64,000 bases of DNA from an uncultured Olsenella sp. GTDB taxonomy: Bacteria; Actinomycetota; Coriobacteriia; Coriobacteriales; Atopobiaceae. Within the stretch, counting starts at the first letter, position 1, and the number at the start of each line of letters is the position of its first letter. Shown piece after piece: positions 29,795-38,070 of this stretch. A program made the translations under genes and the position numbers. The stretch covers positions 1 through 64,000 of the forward strand of contig OMVJ01000009.1 of NCBI GenBank assembly GCA_900314495.1. Reading direction: 5' to 3'. Below the pieces are notes generated by a model. That model was not told the origin of the DNA and searched no databases. It saw only the letters and a program-made list of their open reading frames with translations.

Positions 29795-31333
29795 CTACTC
29801 GGCCTGCTCGAGCAGAGCCTTGGCGAAGTCGCGCATGGTGGAGGCGATCATGCTCTTGACCTCTTCCTCGGACACGCCAGCGTTGTCGCCCTGGCCGTCG
29901 TTGGCCTCGATGAGGAAGGAGACGCCGTCGAAGAGGTTGGTCATGCGGCCCAGGAACAGGGAGCCCTTGCCGATGATCATGACGCGCTTCCACTCGCCGG
30001 CCATGATCTTGTTGCGGGCGTGGCCGATGATGGGCACACCAGAGGGGATGTGACCCTGGGTGGGGGCGAAGCCCTGCAGGCCGTGCTCCTTGACGAAGGC
30101 AGCCATCTGCTTCTTCTCGATCTGGCCCTTCTTCACGCCCAGGGCGCCGATCATCTTGAAGTTGGCCAGAGGCACGTCACCAGCGCCACCCGGCTTGGTG
30201 ATGTCGGGGTTCTGCATCTCGGGCGAGAACTTGTCTACGTCCATGACGGAAAGGCCGGCGGCCTCCAGCGGATCGTAGACGAGGGAGCCGATGACCTGCT
30301 GAGGAGCGGAGCCGGTGCCCACGGAGACGCGGCCCAGGTGCTCCAGGTTGATGACGGGGCTAACGCCGTCGTCCTGAGTGATGATGAAGCAAAGGCCGCC
30401 GATCATGTCCTCGAGCGCGGGCAGGCCCTTCTTGACGTGCTCCTTGCCGTTCATGCCAAGCTTGGCGGTGCAGCCACCGGCGGTGACGGCAACGGTCTTG
30501 TAGGCACCCGCGGCAACCAGGGAGGCAGCCTCGATGAGGGTGTGGGTGGGGGCGGCGCAGAAGCCACGGGCGTCGGAGCCGGTGGCGTTCACAAGGCCGG
30601 CGATCTCAGCAGCGGCCTTGGCGAAGTTGCCACCACCGCGCTGGTTCATGTCGCCGCAGGCCTCCTCGGAGCAATCGATGACGTACTCGATGTCCTCCTT
30701 CTGGATGCCGGCGTTCTTGATGCCGTGGAGCAGCGCGAGAACAGAGGACGCCTTCTCGACGATGTTCTCGTGCATGATTTCCGCAGAGAGGTTATGGTCC
30801 ACATCGTGGGCGCGGCAGACGCAACCCACGAGCTTGTTGTCAATGTAAAGACCCTCAGAGGCCTCCTCGGCAACGAGGCGCTCGATCTCGGCGTGATCCG
30901 TCGCCGCGGGGACACGGGCGATGATGGACTCGTCAATCAGCGGGTCGGCAGCGAGCTTATCCTTGGTGGCCTCGATGAACTCGCCATCAACCTTGACGAG
31001 GTCGAAGACGTCGCAGGCAGCCATGAGGAGGGTGAACTCGTCCTCGGGCATAATCTCGCCGAACTGGCCGTAGCGGTCGCTGCAGCCGCAATCCTTGTCA
31101 TACCAAGGGAACGGGAGCTCGTCCAGATCCTCGGGCACCTTGTTGCCAATGTAAACCTGATTGGGCAGGTAGTTCAGAGTCTGGTCATAGGTGCGCAGGT
31201 GGTTCGGCAGCTCCTTCAGGTAATCGCTGCCCGGGTTGACGACGCGCTCGGTAGTCTGAGTGGTGCCGTTCCAGATGACCATATCGGGCGTGTGCGCCAG
31301 AACAAAGCCGGCACCCTTGATGACGCTCTTCAT
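29795..31333 (-). CDS. grdC: Glycine reductase complex C, subunit GrdC
   Basis: GrdC (512 residues) is the beta subunit of protein C. Its second half resembles ketoacyl-synthase-type thiolase folds, with a candidate active cysteine in ARGFCAAPTHT and the glycine-rich GTGSAPQQVIGSLVYDPLEA. It lies after a strong terminator that follows grdA, so it may depend on read-through or a separate promoter. Confidence 0.93.
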   Translation of the reverse strand: MKSVIKGAGFVLAHTPDMVIWNGTTQTTERVVNPGSDYLKELPNHLRTYDQTLNYLPNQVYIGNKVPEDLDELPFPWYDKDCGCSDRYGQFGEIMPEDEFTLLMAACDVFDLVKVDGEFIEATKDKLAADPLIDESIIARVPAATDHAEIERLVAEEASEGLYIDNKLVGCVCRAHDVDHNLSAEIMHENIVEKASSVLALLHGIKNAGIQKEDIEYVIDCSEEACGDMNQRGGGNFAKAAAEIAGLVNATGSDARGFCAAPTHTLIEAASLVAAGAYKTVAVTAGGCTAKLGMNGKEHVKKGLPALEDMIGGLCFIITQDDGVSPVINLEHLGRVSVGTGSAPQQVIGSLVYDPLEAAGLSVMDVDKFSPEMQNPDITKPGGAGDVPLANFKMIGALGVKKGQIEKKQMAAFVKEHGLQGFAPTQGHIPSGVPIIGHARNKIMAGEWKRVMIIGKGSLFLGRMTNLFDGVSFLIEANDGQGDNAGVSEEEVKSMIASTMRDFAKALLEQAE

Positions 31334-31395
31334 TTCTTGCAGTCCCCTTTTCCTGTATCAGTCCTCCGGCCCCATGCCGGAAAGAATGCGAAGTA

Positions 31396-31434
31396 CGAAA
31401 AAGGAGGGGTGTCGACCCATGTCGGCACCCCTCC
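31396..31434 (-). terminator. Intrinsic terminator after grdA
   Basis: On the minus strand a 14-bp stem (arms 31421-31434 and 31403-31416, one G-U) with a 4-base loop is followed by TTTTT. This is a textbook terminator inside the grd cluster. Confidence 0.9.
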
Positions 31435-31447
31435 CCAGGAAGTGCTT

Positions 31448-31924
31448 CTAGTCGAGGTACTTGCAGTAGTCGTCGCGGACAGCCGTCATCTCGTCACGAA
31501 TGTCGTCGAGATCGAGAACCATCTCCATCATGGAGACCTGGTCATCGTAGACGTCCTCAGGAATCTCTGCCTTAACCTCAGGCTCGCAGACGTGGTAAAC
31601 CGTGAGTCCCAACTGGACCCCAGTCAACGGACCTGCGAAGGTCGGGTCGCCATTGGTGACGGTCTCAGCCGTCAGACCAGCGCCCTCGCCGTCAGCGGTA
31701 CCAAGGATAACGGTAACGTTCTCAGCGCCATACTGCTCTGCGAACTCCTTGACACGCTTCTGGTTCTCCAGGTCCATTGCACCTGCAGCCGTTCAAACGA
31801 AGCACTCGGTAGGCGCGAAGATCACTTCGCCACCGGCCGCTTCGGCACAAGCCTTGATGGCATCACCGGGGACACCATCACGGTCACCGATAGCGATGAC
31901 CTTCTTTCCCTTAAGAATGCTCAT
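31448..31924 (-). CDS. grdA: Glycine reductase selenoprotein A, GrdA
   Basis: GrdA (158 residues) is the small selenoprotein that carries the carboxymethyl group between proteins B and C. The N-terminus [20 protein letters not shown] leads to TECFVU with Sec44 encoded by TGA at 31795-31793, then [11 protein letters not shown]. Cys41 and Sec44 form the CxxU redox pair. Stopping at the TGA would leave only the fragment from 31777. The ATG at 31924 follows AAGGGAG. Confidence 0.97.
31769..31795 (-). promoter_or_regulatory. Sec UGA and SECIS-like hairpin in grdA
   Basis: After the UGA and 7 bases, CAGGT-GCAATGG-ACCTG (31785-31769) forms a 5-bp stem. Confidence 0.6.
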
Positions 31925-32004
31925 GCCAACTCCCTTCTAATACTCGTACCTAGTAAACAATGGCCACCCGCCCTCACGCGGGCGGCCACAACACCAAGAA
32001 GACC

Positions 32005-32328
32005 TTAGAGGTACTTCTTGATCATTGCCTCAACGTTCTCGGGCGTGGCGTCATCCTTGACGCACTCGTCCACCTTCTCGCCGTTCTGGTAAATGGCGAT
32101 GACGGGGAGGCCCAGAATCTTCTGGCCGATGGCCAGACGACGGGCCTTGGTGGTGTTCAGCGAGCAGAACTTGATCTGGTCGCCGTACTTGTCAGCAAAG
32201 CCGTGGATGTGCGGCATGAGGGCGGCGCAAGGAACGCAGCCGTCACCGAAGAAGTCAACGAGGACGGTACCCTCAGCCTGGAGGACCTCGGGCTCAAACG
32301 TCTTCTTATCAACCTCGAGCATGGACAT
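32005..32328 (-). CDS. trxA: Thioredoxin of the glycine reductase system
   Basis: This 107-residue thioredoxin has the active site GDGCVPCAALMP: a CVPC redox pair instead of CGPC. The same GCVPC site is known from the thioredoxin that serves glycine reductase in Eubacterium acidaminophilum. It should reduce the oxidised GrdA selenide-sulfide. It lies 23 bases after trxB. Confidence 0.95.
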   Translation of the reverse strand: MSMLEVDKKTFEPEVLQAEGTVLVDFFGDGCVPCAALMPHIHGFADKYGDQIKFCSLNTTKARRLAIGQKILGLPVIAIYQNGEKVDECVKDDATPENVEAMIKKYL

Positions 32329-32351
32329 GATGGAACTCCCTTTCTACTCTG

Positions 32352-33296
32352 TTACTTCAAGCTATCAATGTAGCGATAGGCGGCCTTGGCGGCAATTGCG
32401 CCGTCGGCGGCAGCCGTCACAACCTGACGCAGGCTCTTGGGCCTGACATCGCCGGCAGCGAAGACGCCGGGGACGTTGGTGGCCATGTCGGCGTCCGTGG
32501 GGATGTAACCACGCTCGTCGAGCTCCACCGCGCCCTTGACGACATCCGTGTTGGGCAGGTAGCCGATGAAACCGAAGAGGCCGAACAGGCCATCCTCAGG
32601 ATCGGCCTCGATGGTCGTGAGCTCACCGGTCTTGGTGTTCTTAACGATCATCTTGTTGAGCAGGTCGTCACCATCGACCTCCTCCACAACGGAGTTCCAC
32701 ATGAACTCGAGCTTCGGAGTCTTGAAAGCCTTCTCCTGGACGAGCTCGTCAGCGCGAAGCGCGTCGCGACGGTGAATAACGGTGACCTTACGAGCATAGT
32801 GAGTGAGGTACATGGCCTCCTCGACGGCGGAGTTGCCGCCACCGACAACGTAGACCTCGAAGTCCTCGAAGAAGCCGGCGTCGCATGTGGCGCAGAAGGA
32901 AATGCCGCGACCGACGAACTTCTCCTCGTTCTTGCAGCCGATGGGACGCGGGTGAGCGCCCAGTGCAAGAATGACTGCCTTGGCCTGGTAGTCGCCCTTG
33001 GTGCCGTGCAGGGTCTTGACGTCGCCGTCGAGCTCGACGGACTTGATGGTGTCGCTCTCACGTTGAGCACCAAACTTCTCGACCTGCGCGGTCATGCGAG
33101 CGATAAGGCTAGGACCGGACTCGCCCTCAAGCTTGGAGCCAGGATAGTTCTCGATCTCGTTGGTGATGGCAATCTGGCCACCATCCTGACCCTTCTCGAT
33201 GATCAGGGTATCAAGACGGTCCCTGCCGGCGTAGATGCCAGCGGCCAGGCCAGCGGGGCCAGCTCCAAGAATGATCAAGTCGTAGATCTTACCCAT
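32352..33296 (-). CDS. trxB: Thioredoxin reductase
   Basis: This 314-residue flavoprotein has the FAD motif ILGAGPAGLAAGIYA, the NAD(P)H motif VVGGGNSAVEEAM and the redox pair CATC. It passes electrons to the neighbouring thioredoxin. GAGGAG precedes the ATG. An 11-bp inverted repeat lies between it and grdB. Confidence 0.96.
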   Translation of the reverse strand: MGKIYDLIILGAGPAGLAAGIYAGRDRLDTLIIEKGQDGGQIAITNEIENYPGSKLEGESGPSLIARMTAQVEKFGAQRESDTIKSVELDGDVKTLHGTKGDYQAKAVILALGAHPRPIGCKNEEKFVGRGISFCATCDAGFFEDFEVYVVGGGNSAVEEAMYLTHYARKVTVIHRRDALRADELVQEKAFKTPKLEFMWNSVVEEVDGDDLLNKMIVKNTKTGELTTIEADPEDGLFGLFGFIGYLPNTDVVKGAVELDERGYIPTDADMATNVPGVFAAGDVRPKSLRQVVTAAADGAIAAKAAYRYIDSLK

Positions 33297-33322
33297 TACA
33301 CACTCCTCTTGCCGTTAAATAA

Positions 33323-33364
33323 TCCCGATTAGGATATCTTGACTTCAGTATACCCTAATCGGGA
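33323..33364 (-). terminator. Inverted repeat between grdB and trxB
   Basis: TCCCGATTAGG (33323-33333) and CCTAATCGGGA (33354-33364) are perfect 11-base arms around 20 bases; on the minus strand TTATTT follows. It could be a terminator, or an operator, since the TAATC/GATTA arm recurs upstream of grdE. Confidence 0.6.
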
Positions 33365-33373
33365 CAAAAGCAA

Positions 33374-34711
33374 CTAGATCTTTACCTTGAACACGGTCTG
33401 TTCGGTAATCGGCGTCGCCAGAGCGTCCAGCGCGACACCAACGCGGTGGTAGCGAAGCTTCCACTGCTCTTCCTTCGGCGTCTCGGGATCGCCCAGGGGG
33501 TAAGGAATGGAGATGGTCGGCACGATGCGGTTCGCACCAACGGTCAGAGAGACCGGGGTGAGGTTGCACATGTGGACCACGGGGAAACCAGCGCGCTCAA
33601 AGACCTTAACCATCGTTGCACCGCAACGAGTGCAGGTGCCTCAAGTGGAGCCAACGATGATGCCGTCGACGCCGTCCTCCTTGAGGAACGGGATGATCTC
33701 GGCGGCCATGCGAGCGGCCTCGCCCTCGGTGGTACCAGTACCAACGGTGGAGTAGAAGTAGGGGTGCAGCTTGCCGATCTTGCCCTCCTTCTCGTACGCA
33801 CGCATGGCGTCGAGAGGCACGCAGACGTTGGGGTCAGCGTCGGCAGCAGCGGGGTCATAGCCGGCGTGAATGGTCTTGTAACCATTGGCAGCACGGTTGG
33901 GCAGAGCGTCGAGGCCGGAGATGTCGTAGCGGCCCCAGCGAGTGGCGGAAGCGGACTGGATGCGGTCCGGGTTGTCCACGGGGACGATGCCGCCAGTGGT
34001 CACCAGAGCGATGTTGGCCTTGGAGAGGTCAGCAATCGGGTCGGCGATAGGCACAACGTCCTTCTCGGGGATGATGAGCTCGGTCTGGTAGGGCTCACCC
34101 TTGATCTTCTTGCGCAGCATGTCGACGCCACGGAAGGCCGCAGTGTTCTCATGCTTGTTCTCCAGGAAGACCTCCTTGCGCATGCCGCGCGCGAAGTAGC
34201 CCTCGGCGTCAGCGCCCAGGGTGGGCTCGCCGTTGAGGACCTTGCAGAGGTACTTGCACATGGCAGGAACGTCCTTGCGCATCTTAGCAGCGGAGTTGCC
34301 GCCCTTGAAGATGATGACGTCCTTCTTGTACATGTCGACACCAGGGGTCTCGACGTTGAACGAGGTCACCGCGGGAACGTGGAAGTGCTCCTGGACGGCC
34401 TTGCAGATGGCGCCGCAGGCCACGGTGTAGCGGCCAGCCTGGAAGGCGGGGCCAGCCACGAAGGCGTCCATGGGCTTGTCCTTGATCATGTCGATGATGC
34501 GGGCAACGGCCTCATCGGTGTTGGAGCCCATGAAGTTGTCGCCGCAGACCACGGTGTAAGTGACGTGGGCGTCAGCCTTGGCCATAGCCTTGTCGATAGC
34601 CATGGTGGGGCCCAGGGTGCCCTCGACGATGTAGGGCTCGATGCCGGCCTTCTCCTCGCCACCAACGCCAGCGAAGAACTGGTTGATGTAGCAAATAATG
34701 GACTTGGACAT
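33374..34711 (-). CDS. grdB: Glycine reductase selenoprotein B, GrdB
   Basis: GrdB (445 residues) is the selenoprotein subunit of substrate-binding protein B. Sec357, encoded by TGA at 33643-33641, lies in VGSTUGTCTRCGAT, the UxxCxxC site. Downstream sequence continues to KVKI at 33374. Treating TGA as stop would split the gene into 356- and 79-residue pieces. It is 25 bases after grdE; AAGGAGG precedes its ATG. Glycine, sarcosine and betaine versions of protein B are similar, so substrate is not certain. Confidence 0.95.
33613..33643 (-). promoter_or_regulatory. Sec UGA and SECIS-like hairpin in grdB
   Basis: The UGA is followed after 11 bases by TCGTTGC-GGT-GCAACGA (33629-33613), a perfect 7-bp stem with a GGU loop, very like the Escherichia coli SECIS loop. 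Confidence 0.75.
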
Positions 34712-34736
34712 GTTCGTTCCTCCTTTCAGAAGCTAA

Positions 34737-36059
34737 TTAGAATTCCTTCATGGTCTTGAGGGACGCACCAGAGATGTGGTCGCCGCAGAACCAGTTGTTG
34801 TCCTCCATGATGATGGAGCCGTCGTCGCGGGCAGACTTGCCCAGGATCTCGTCGTAGCCCCAGGAGCCAGACATGCCGTCGCGGTTCATGGCCTCGAGGT
34901 TGCCGATGACGGTCTTGCAGGCGGGAAGCTCGGTGAGCTCGCCCACGTTGCCGGTGGAGACGAGGGCGTTCATCTTCTCGTTCAGAACGACGAGCGGCTG
35001 GCCAACGCCGGTGCGGCCGTCGGACTCGTTGGAGATGCCCACGACGCCGATGCCGGCCTCCTCAAGGACGACCTGGCAGCGCACGTAGTCAGTGTCGGGG
35101 TTGCCGTAGCCCTCCTCGGTGACGATGGCATAGTCAACGCCCAGGTTGATGGCCATGTCGCGCACCATGATGGCGGAGCGCTCCTTCTGGTCAAGGGCGA
35201 CGTTGAGGTTGGACATGATGACGCCGACGAAGTTGTAGTCGATGCCGTCGTACTTGTAGAGCTCCTTGATGGTCGGGAAGTTCTGGAACTCATAGGTGGA
35301 CCACTTGGAGGAAGCAGGCATGAAGGAGCCGGAGATGATGGCGCCGTCGAAGACCTCGGTGGGGCTGACGTAGGTGGGGAGGAACTTGTTCATATCCCAG
35401 CCGTACCACAGGTCGTTGTAGCCGAGGGCCTCCATCTGGGACTGCGGCTGCAGCACGATGGCGACGTTGGGAAGATCGTTCTTCTCACGCTTGAGGATGG
35501 GGTCGAAGGTGTAGGACTCGGTCTCTGCAGGCTCGACGTCCTTGGCGATCTTGCCGATCCACTCGGCGAAGCGGTGACCAGCCCAACGGAGGGCATGGTT
35601 GCACTTCTGCTGCTCGTGGCGCTCGAACTCCTCGTCGGTGTCACCAACGAGGCAGATGTTGATGAGCTCGGACCAACGGGTGTGCTTGGCACCCTCGCCG
35701 CCCATGTCGATAACGCCGTCGCCGAAAGAGCCCCACTCCTTGCCAACCACGGTGACGCAGCAGCCCTTGAAGGCCTTCAGCTCGCCGTCGCCAGCGGGGA
35801 CGATGTCACCGGTGACACCCGGGAACAGCGTGCGGTCGTCCATGCGGACGCGCGGCTCGATGGTCTCGATGACGGGCACGATACGGGTGTCGTCACCAGG
35901 GTGCGCAATGACAATGTCCAGGTCGGTGATGTGGTCGTCCTCGCCCTTGAGGTAGGCGATGGCGGCCTCCTTGTCGATGGTGAGGATTCCGTCAGCGAAA
36001 GAGTTCTCGCTGCCCAGAACGACATCCTTGACAGGAATATTGCCGATTTCCAGCTTCAT
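34737..36059 (-). CDS. grdE: Glycine reductase protein B proprotein, GrdE
   Basis: GrdE (440 residues) is made as a proprotein and cleaved into the two other subunits of protein B, leaving a pyruvoyl group that forms a Schiff base with glycine. In Clostridium sticklandii the pyruvoyl precursor is Cys242. Here the corresponding stretch reads VFDGAIISGSFMPASSKW (residues 236-253) with Ser245 and no cysteine anywhere between 153 and 328. Serine is the usual precursor in other pyruvoyl enzymes, so processing may still occur. It heads the grd operon, 73 bases after a good promoter; AAGGAG precedes the ATG. Confidence 0.93.
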   Translation of the reverse strand: MKLEIGNIPVKDVVLGSENSFADGILTIDKEAAIAYLKGEDDHITDLDIVIAHPGDDTRIVPVIETIEPRVRMDDRTLFPGVTGDIVPAGDGELKAFKGCCVTVVGKEWGSFGDGVIDMGGEGAKHTRWSELINICLVGDTDEEFERHEQQKCNHALRWAGHRFAEWIGKIAKDVEPAETESYTFDPILKREKNDLPNVAIVLQPQSQMEALGYNDLWYGWDMNKFLPTYVSPTEVFDGAIISGSFMPASSKWSTYEFQNFPTIKELYKYDGIDYNFVGVIMSNLNVALDQKERSAIMVRDMAINLGVDYAIVTEEGYGNPDTDYVRCQVVLEEAGIGVVGISNESDGRTGVGQPLVVLNEKMNALVSTGNVGELTELPACKTVIGNLEAMNRDGMSGSWGYDEILGKSARDDGSIIMEDNNWFCGDHISGASLKTMKEF

Positions 36060-36138
36060 GTGGCATTGCTCCTTTCTTGCAGTTCTCGTTTTCCCTTCGA
36101 CCGAGGCGGGCCCATACCCGCTCCGATTCGCTAGGCAA

Positions 36139-36167
36139 ATTTTATAAACGCGGTGAACCTAAATCAA
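36139..36167 (-). promoter_or_regulatory. grdE operon promoter
   Basis: On the minus strand TTGATT (36167-36162), a 17-base spacer and TAAAAT (36144-36139). The palindrome TAATCGATTA ends five bases upstream of the -35, a common place for a regulator. Confidence 0.7.
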
Positions 36168-36328
36168 TCCGTAATCGATTAGAAAAAGAGCACTCGCCCG
36201 AACGGCGCAAAATCGTCGATGACTGGACAATACCTTCATTCTTTTTGTGATTAGCTAATCGCGTCTTATCTGCGGTTATGCAAATCAGCTCGACGCATTT
36301 GAGGCAATGTGCGTCTCAGGCATAAAGT

Positions 36329-36358
36329 GGCGGGTGGCCCTAGGGACCACCCGCCCTT
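36329..36358 (-). terminator. Terminator after the first double-cubane gene
   Basis: GGCGGGTGG (36329-36337) pairs with CCACCCGCC (36347-36355). On the minus strand ACTTTAT follows. Confidence 0.65.
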
Positions 36359-36461
36359 CTCGCGTCTGCATGGAACCGAAGGTACCTAGGCGAATCAGCC
36401 GCCTGCGATGCATCGACGTCCCGCGGGCTCTCCCACTTCGAGGCTCGCCCCGTTGCTAGCC

Positions 36462-37745
36462 CTAGATCATCTCCAGGAAGGCTTGGATGCGGGTCTTGAG
36501 CTGACCCTCGTCCTCGGTGGAGTAATCAGTGGTGATGTGCATGTAGGGCACGTTGTTCTCCTGTGCGGTGAGCTCCATGCCGAAGGCCTCCATCTCGTAG
36601 ATGGTGCAGAACTGCAGGGAGCAGTCGATGATGCCGTCGGCGTTGAGGTCCTTGGCCATCTGCATGACGTCCTGCTCACGGCCATGGTTGGGCGTGAAGA
36701 TGGCGCACTGGATGTTGAAGTAGCGGTCGGCAATGTCGTCCAGCATCTGGTCCACGGTCTCGCCGGTCTCGGCAACCAGGTCCTTGTAGTAGCGGGAGCC
36801 GGTGCAGCACTCCTCGCCCACCACGACGCCGCCGGACTTCTCGATGATGTTGAAGAGCTTCCAGTTGGGCACTGCCATGGGGGTGCCGGTGTACAGGATG
36901 CGCTTGGCGCCCTTGGGGGCAACGCCCTCCCCCGCCGCGACGCGCTGCTCGCACTCGTCGCAGACCTTGTTGATGGCGTCAGCCAGGCGGACCGGGTCGT
37001 CCATGAAGGCAGCCTGGGTCAGCAGGAGGCTGTCGAGGCCAGAGATGGGCGTGGGATCCGCTGCGCGCAGCTTGGACAAGCGCTGGAGGGCACGACGCTT
37101 GTTGTTTGCCAGGATGATGCCCTCGTGCAGGGACTCGGGCGTGATCTTCTGGCCGGTCTCCTGCTCAAGGCGCTCCGCCAGACGGTGGATCTCGTTGCGC
37201 CACATCTGCTTGGTCTCGTCCGTGCGCACGTGCGGCACGTCCACGACGTACATGGGCTTCTGGGTGGCAAACCACTCGTAGGCCTTCTTCTTGCCGTCGC
37301 AGGTATTCTCGCCAATCACGAGGTCGGCGCTCTGGATGTAGGGGCACACACGGCCCAGGCGGAAGCCGGCGAAGCTCTTGATGAGCGGGCAGGTGTTGCG
37401 CGGCAGGTGCTTCTCAACCTCAGAGGTTGCGAAGTCGGCACCGGAACAAAGTCCGATGGGGATGCCACCGGCAGCCGTCACAATCTCCTCCGGCACGTAC
37501 AGGCAGAAGGAGCCGATGATCTTCTTGGCGGCACCAGTCTCCTTGGCGTCCAGCTTCTCCTTGATTTCCCCGGAGTGCAGGTTGGTGGCAAAGACGTTCA
37601 GGTAGTCGCACGCCTGGGGGCGGTTCTGCTGGGCCAGGAACATGTCACCGTACATCTGTCCAACCGCGCCAAGAAGCATGTCGTGCGCCTTGGTATCCAT
37701 GCCAAGGCTCTCCCACATGGGGTAGAAATCAACTTCCTCTGCCAT
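36462..37745 (-). CDS. HgdB/double-cubane-type Fe-S protein, copy 1
   Basis: This 427-residue protein belongs to the 2-hydroxyacyl-CoA dehydratase D-component superfamily. The motifs NTCPLIKS, VCPY and GENTCDGKKKAYE place it with the double-cubane cluster proteins rather than with dehydratases; further cysteines are in GEECCTGSRY and CSLQFC. Such proteins use an [8Fe] double-cubane cluster, energised by an ASKHA ATPase, to reduce small molecules; natural substrates are unknown. Start: ATG at 37745 with AGAGAGGA. The activator is encoded 2.3 kb away, divergently. A CAAACA-TGC-TGTTTG dyad at 37836-37850 lies upstream. Confidence 0.87.
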   Translation of the reverse strand: MAEEVDFYPMWESLGMDTKAHDMLLGAVGQMYGDMFLAQQNRPQACDYLNVFATNLHSGEIKEKLDAKETGAAKKIIGSFCLYVPEEIVTAAGGIPIGLCSGADFATSEVEKHLPRNTCPLIKSFAGFRLGRVCPYIQSADLVIGENTCDGKKKAYEWFATQKPMYVVDVPHVRTDETKQMWRNEIHRLAERLEQETGQKITPESLHEGIILANNKRRALQRLSKLRAADPTPISGLDSLLLTQAAFMDDPVRLADAINKVCDECEQRVAAGEGVAPKGAKRILYTGTPMAVPNWKLFNIIEKSGGVVVGEECCTGSRYYKDLVAETGETVDQMLDDIADRYFNIQCAIFTPNHGREQDVMQMAKDLNADGIIDCSLQFCTIYEMEAFGMELTAQENNVPYMHITTDYSTEDEGQLKTRIQAFLEMI

Positions 37746-37994
37746 TTTGAGTCCTCTCTCCTTGTGCTTGCGAAGGCTTGCGCCAGTGCTTGCCGCATTC
37801 CCCAATGCGACAACTTGACTTTATGGGTAAGAGACCAAACATGCTGTTTGACATGGGCAAACGGATTGCGGCCGTTCGCAAGTGTGGCATCAAAACGATT
37901 ACCTTATGCGCGCCTTAGCAAGCAGAATCGCGCACCGAATAGTTTACGAACCGCCGCGTTGCACAATCTCATCGCGTTTACTGTTGCAACAGCG

Positions 37995-38026
37995 AAGCCG
38001 CCCCGTCGCAAATGGCGGGGCGGCTT
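37995..38026. terminator. Hairpin after the TDT gene
   Basis: AAGCCGCCCCG (37995-38005) pairs with CGGGGCGGCTT (38016-38026), 11 bp. No U-run. A CTGTTGCAACAG palindrome (37981-37992) adjoins it. Confidence 0.6.
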
Positions 38027-38070
38027 GGTTGAGGCTGCCGTTCTATGCTGGGAAGCGTTGCAGGCGAGCC

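Larger units (their letters stand above)
36060..36461. other. Control region upstream of grdE
   Basis: The 402 bases hold no gene. They contain the grdE promoter, two palindromes (TAATCGATTA at 36172-36181, GATTAGCTAATC at 36249-36260), an AT-rich stretch unusual for this genome, and the terminator of the next gene at 36329-36355. I see no glycine riboswitch. Confidence 0.6.

Noticed and set aside
33374-33613. Separate small gene downstream of grdB
   Set aside because: It is the C-terminal part of GrdB, continuous in frame across the Sec UGA; it has no ribosome site of its own.
36060-36461. Possible glycine riboswitch before grdE
   Set aside because: The promoter leaves a leader of only about 73 bases, too short for a glycine aptamer, and no paired aptamer core is visible.
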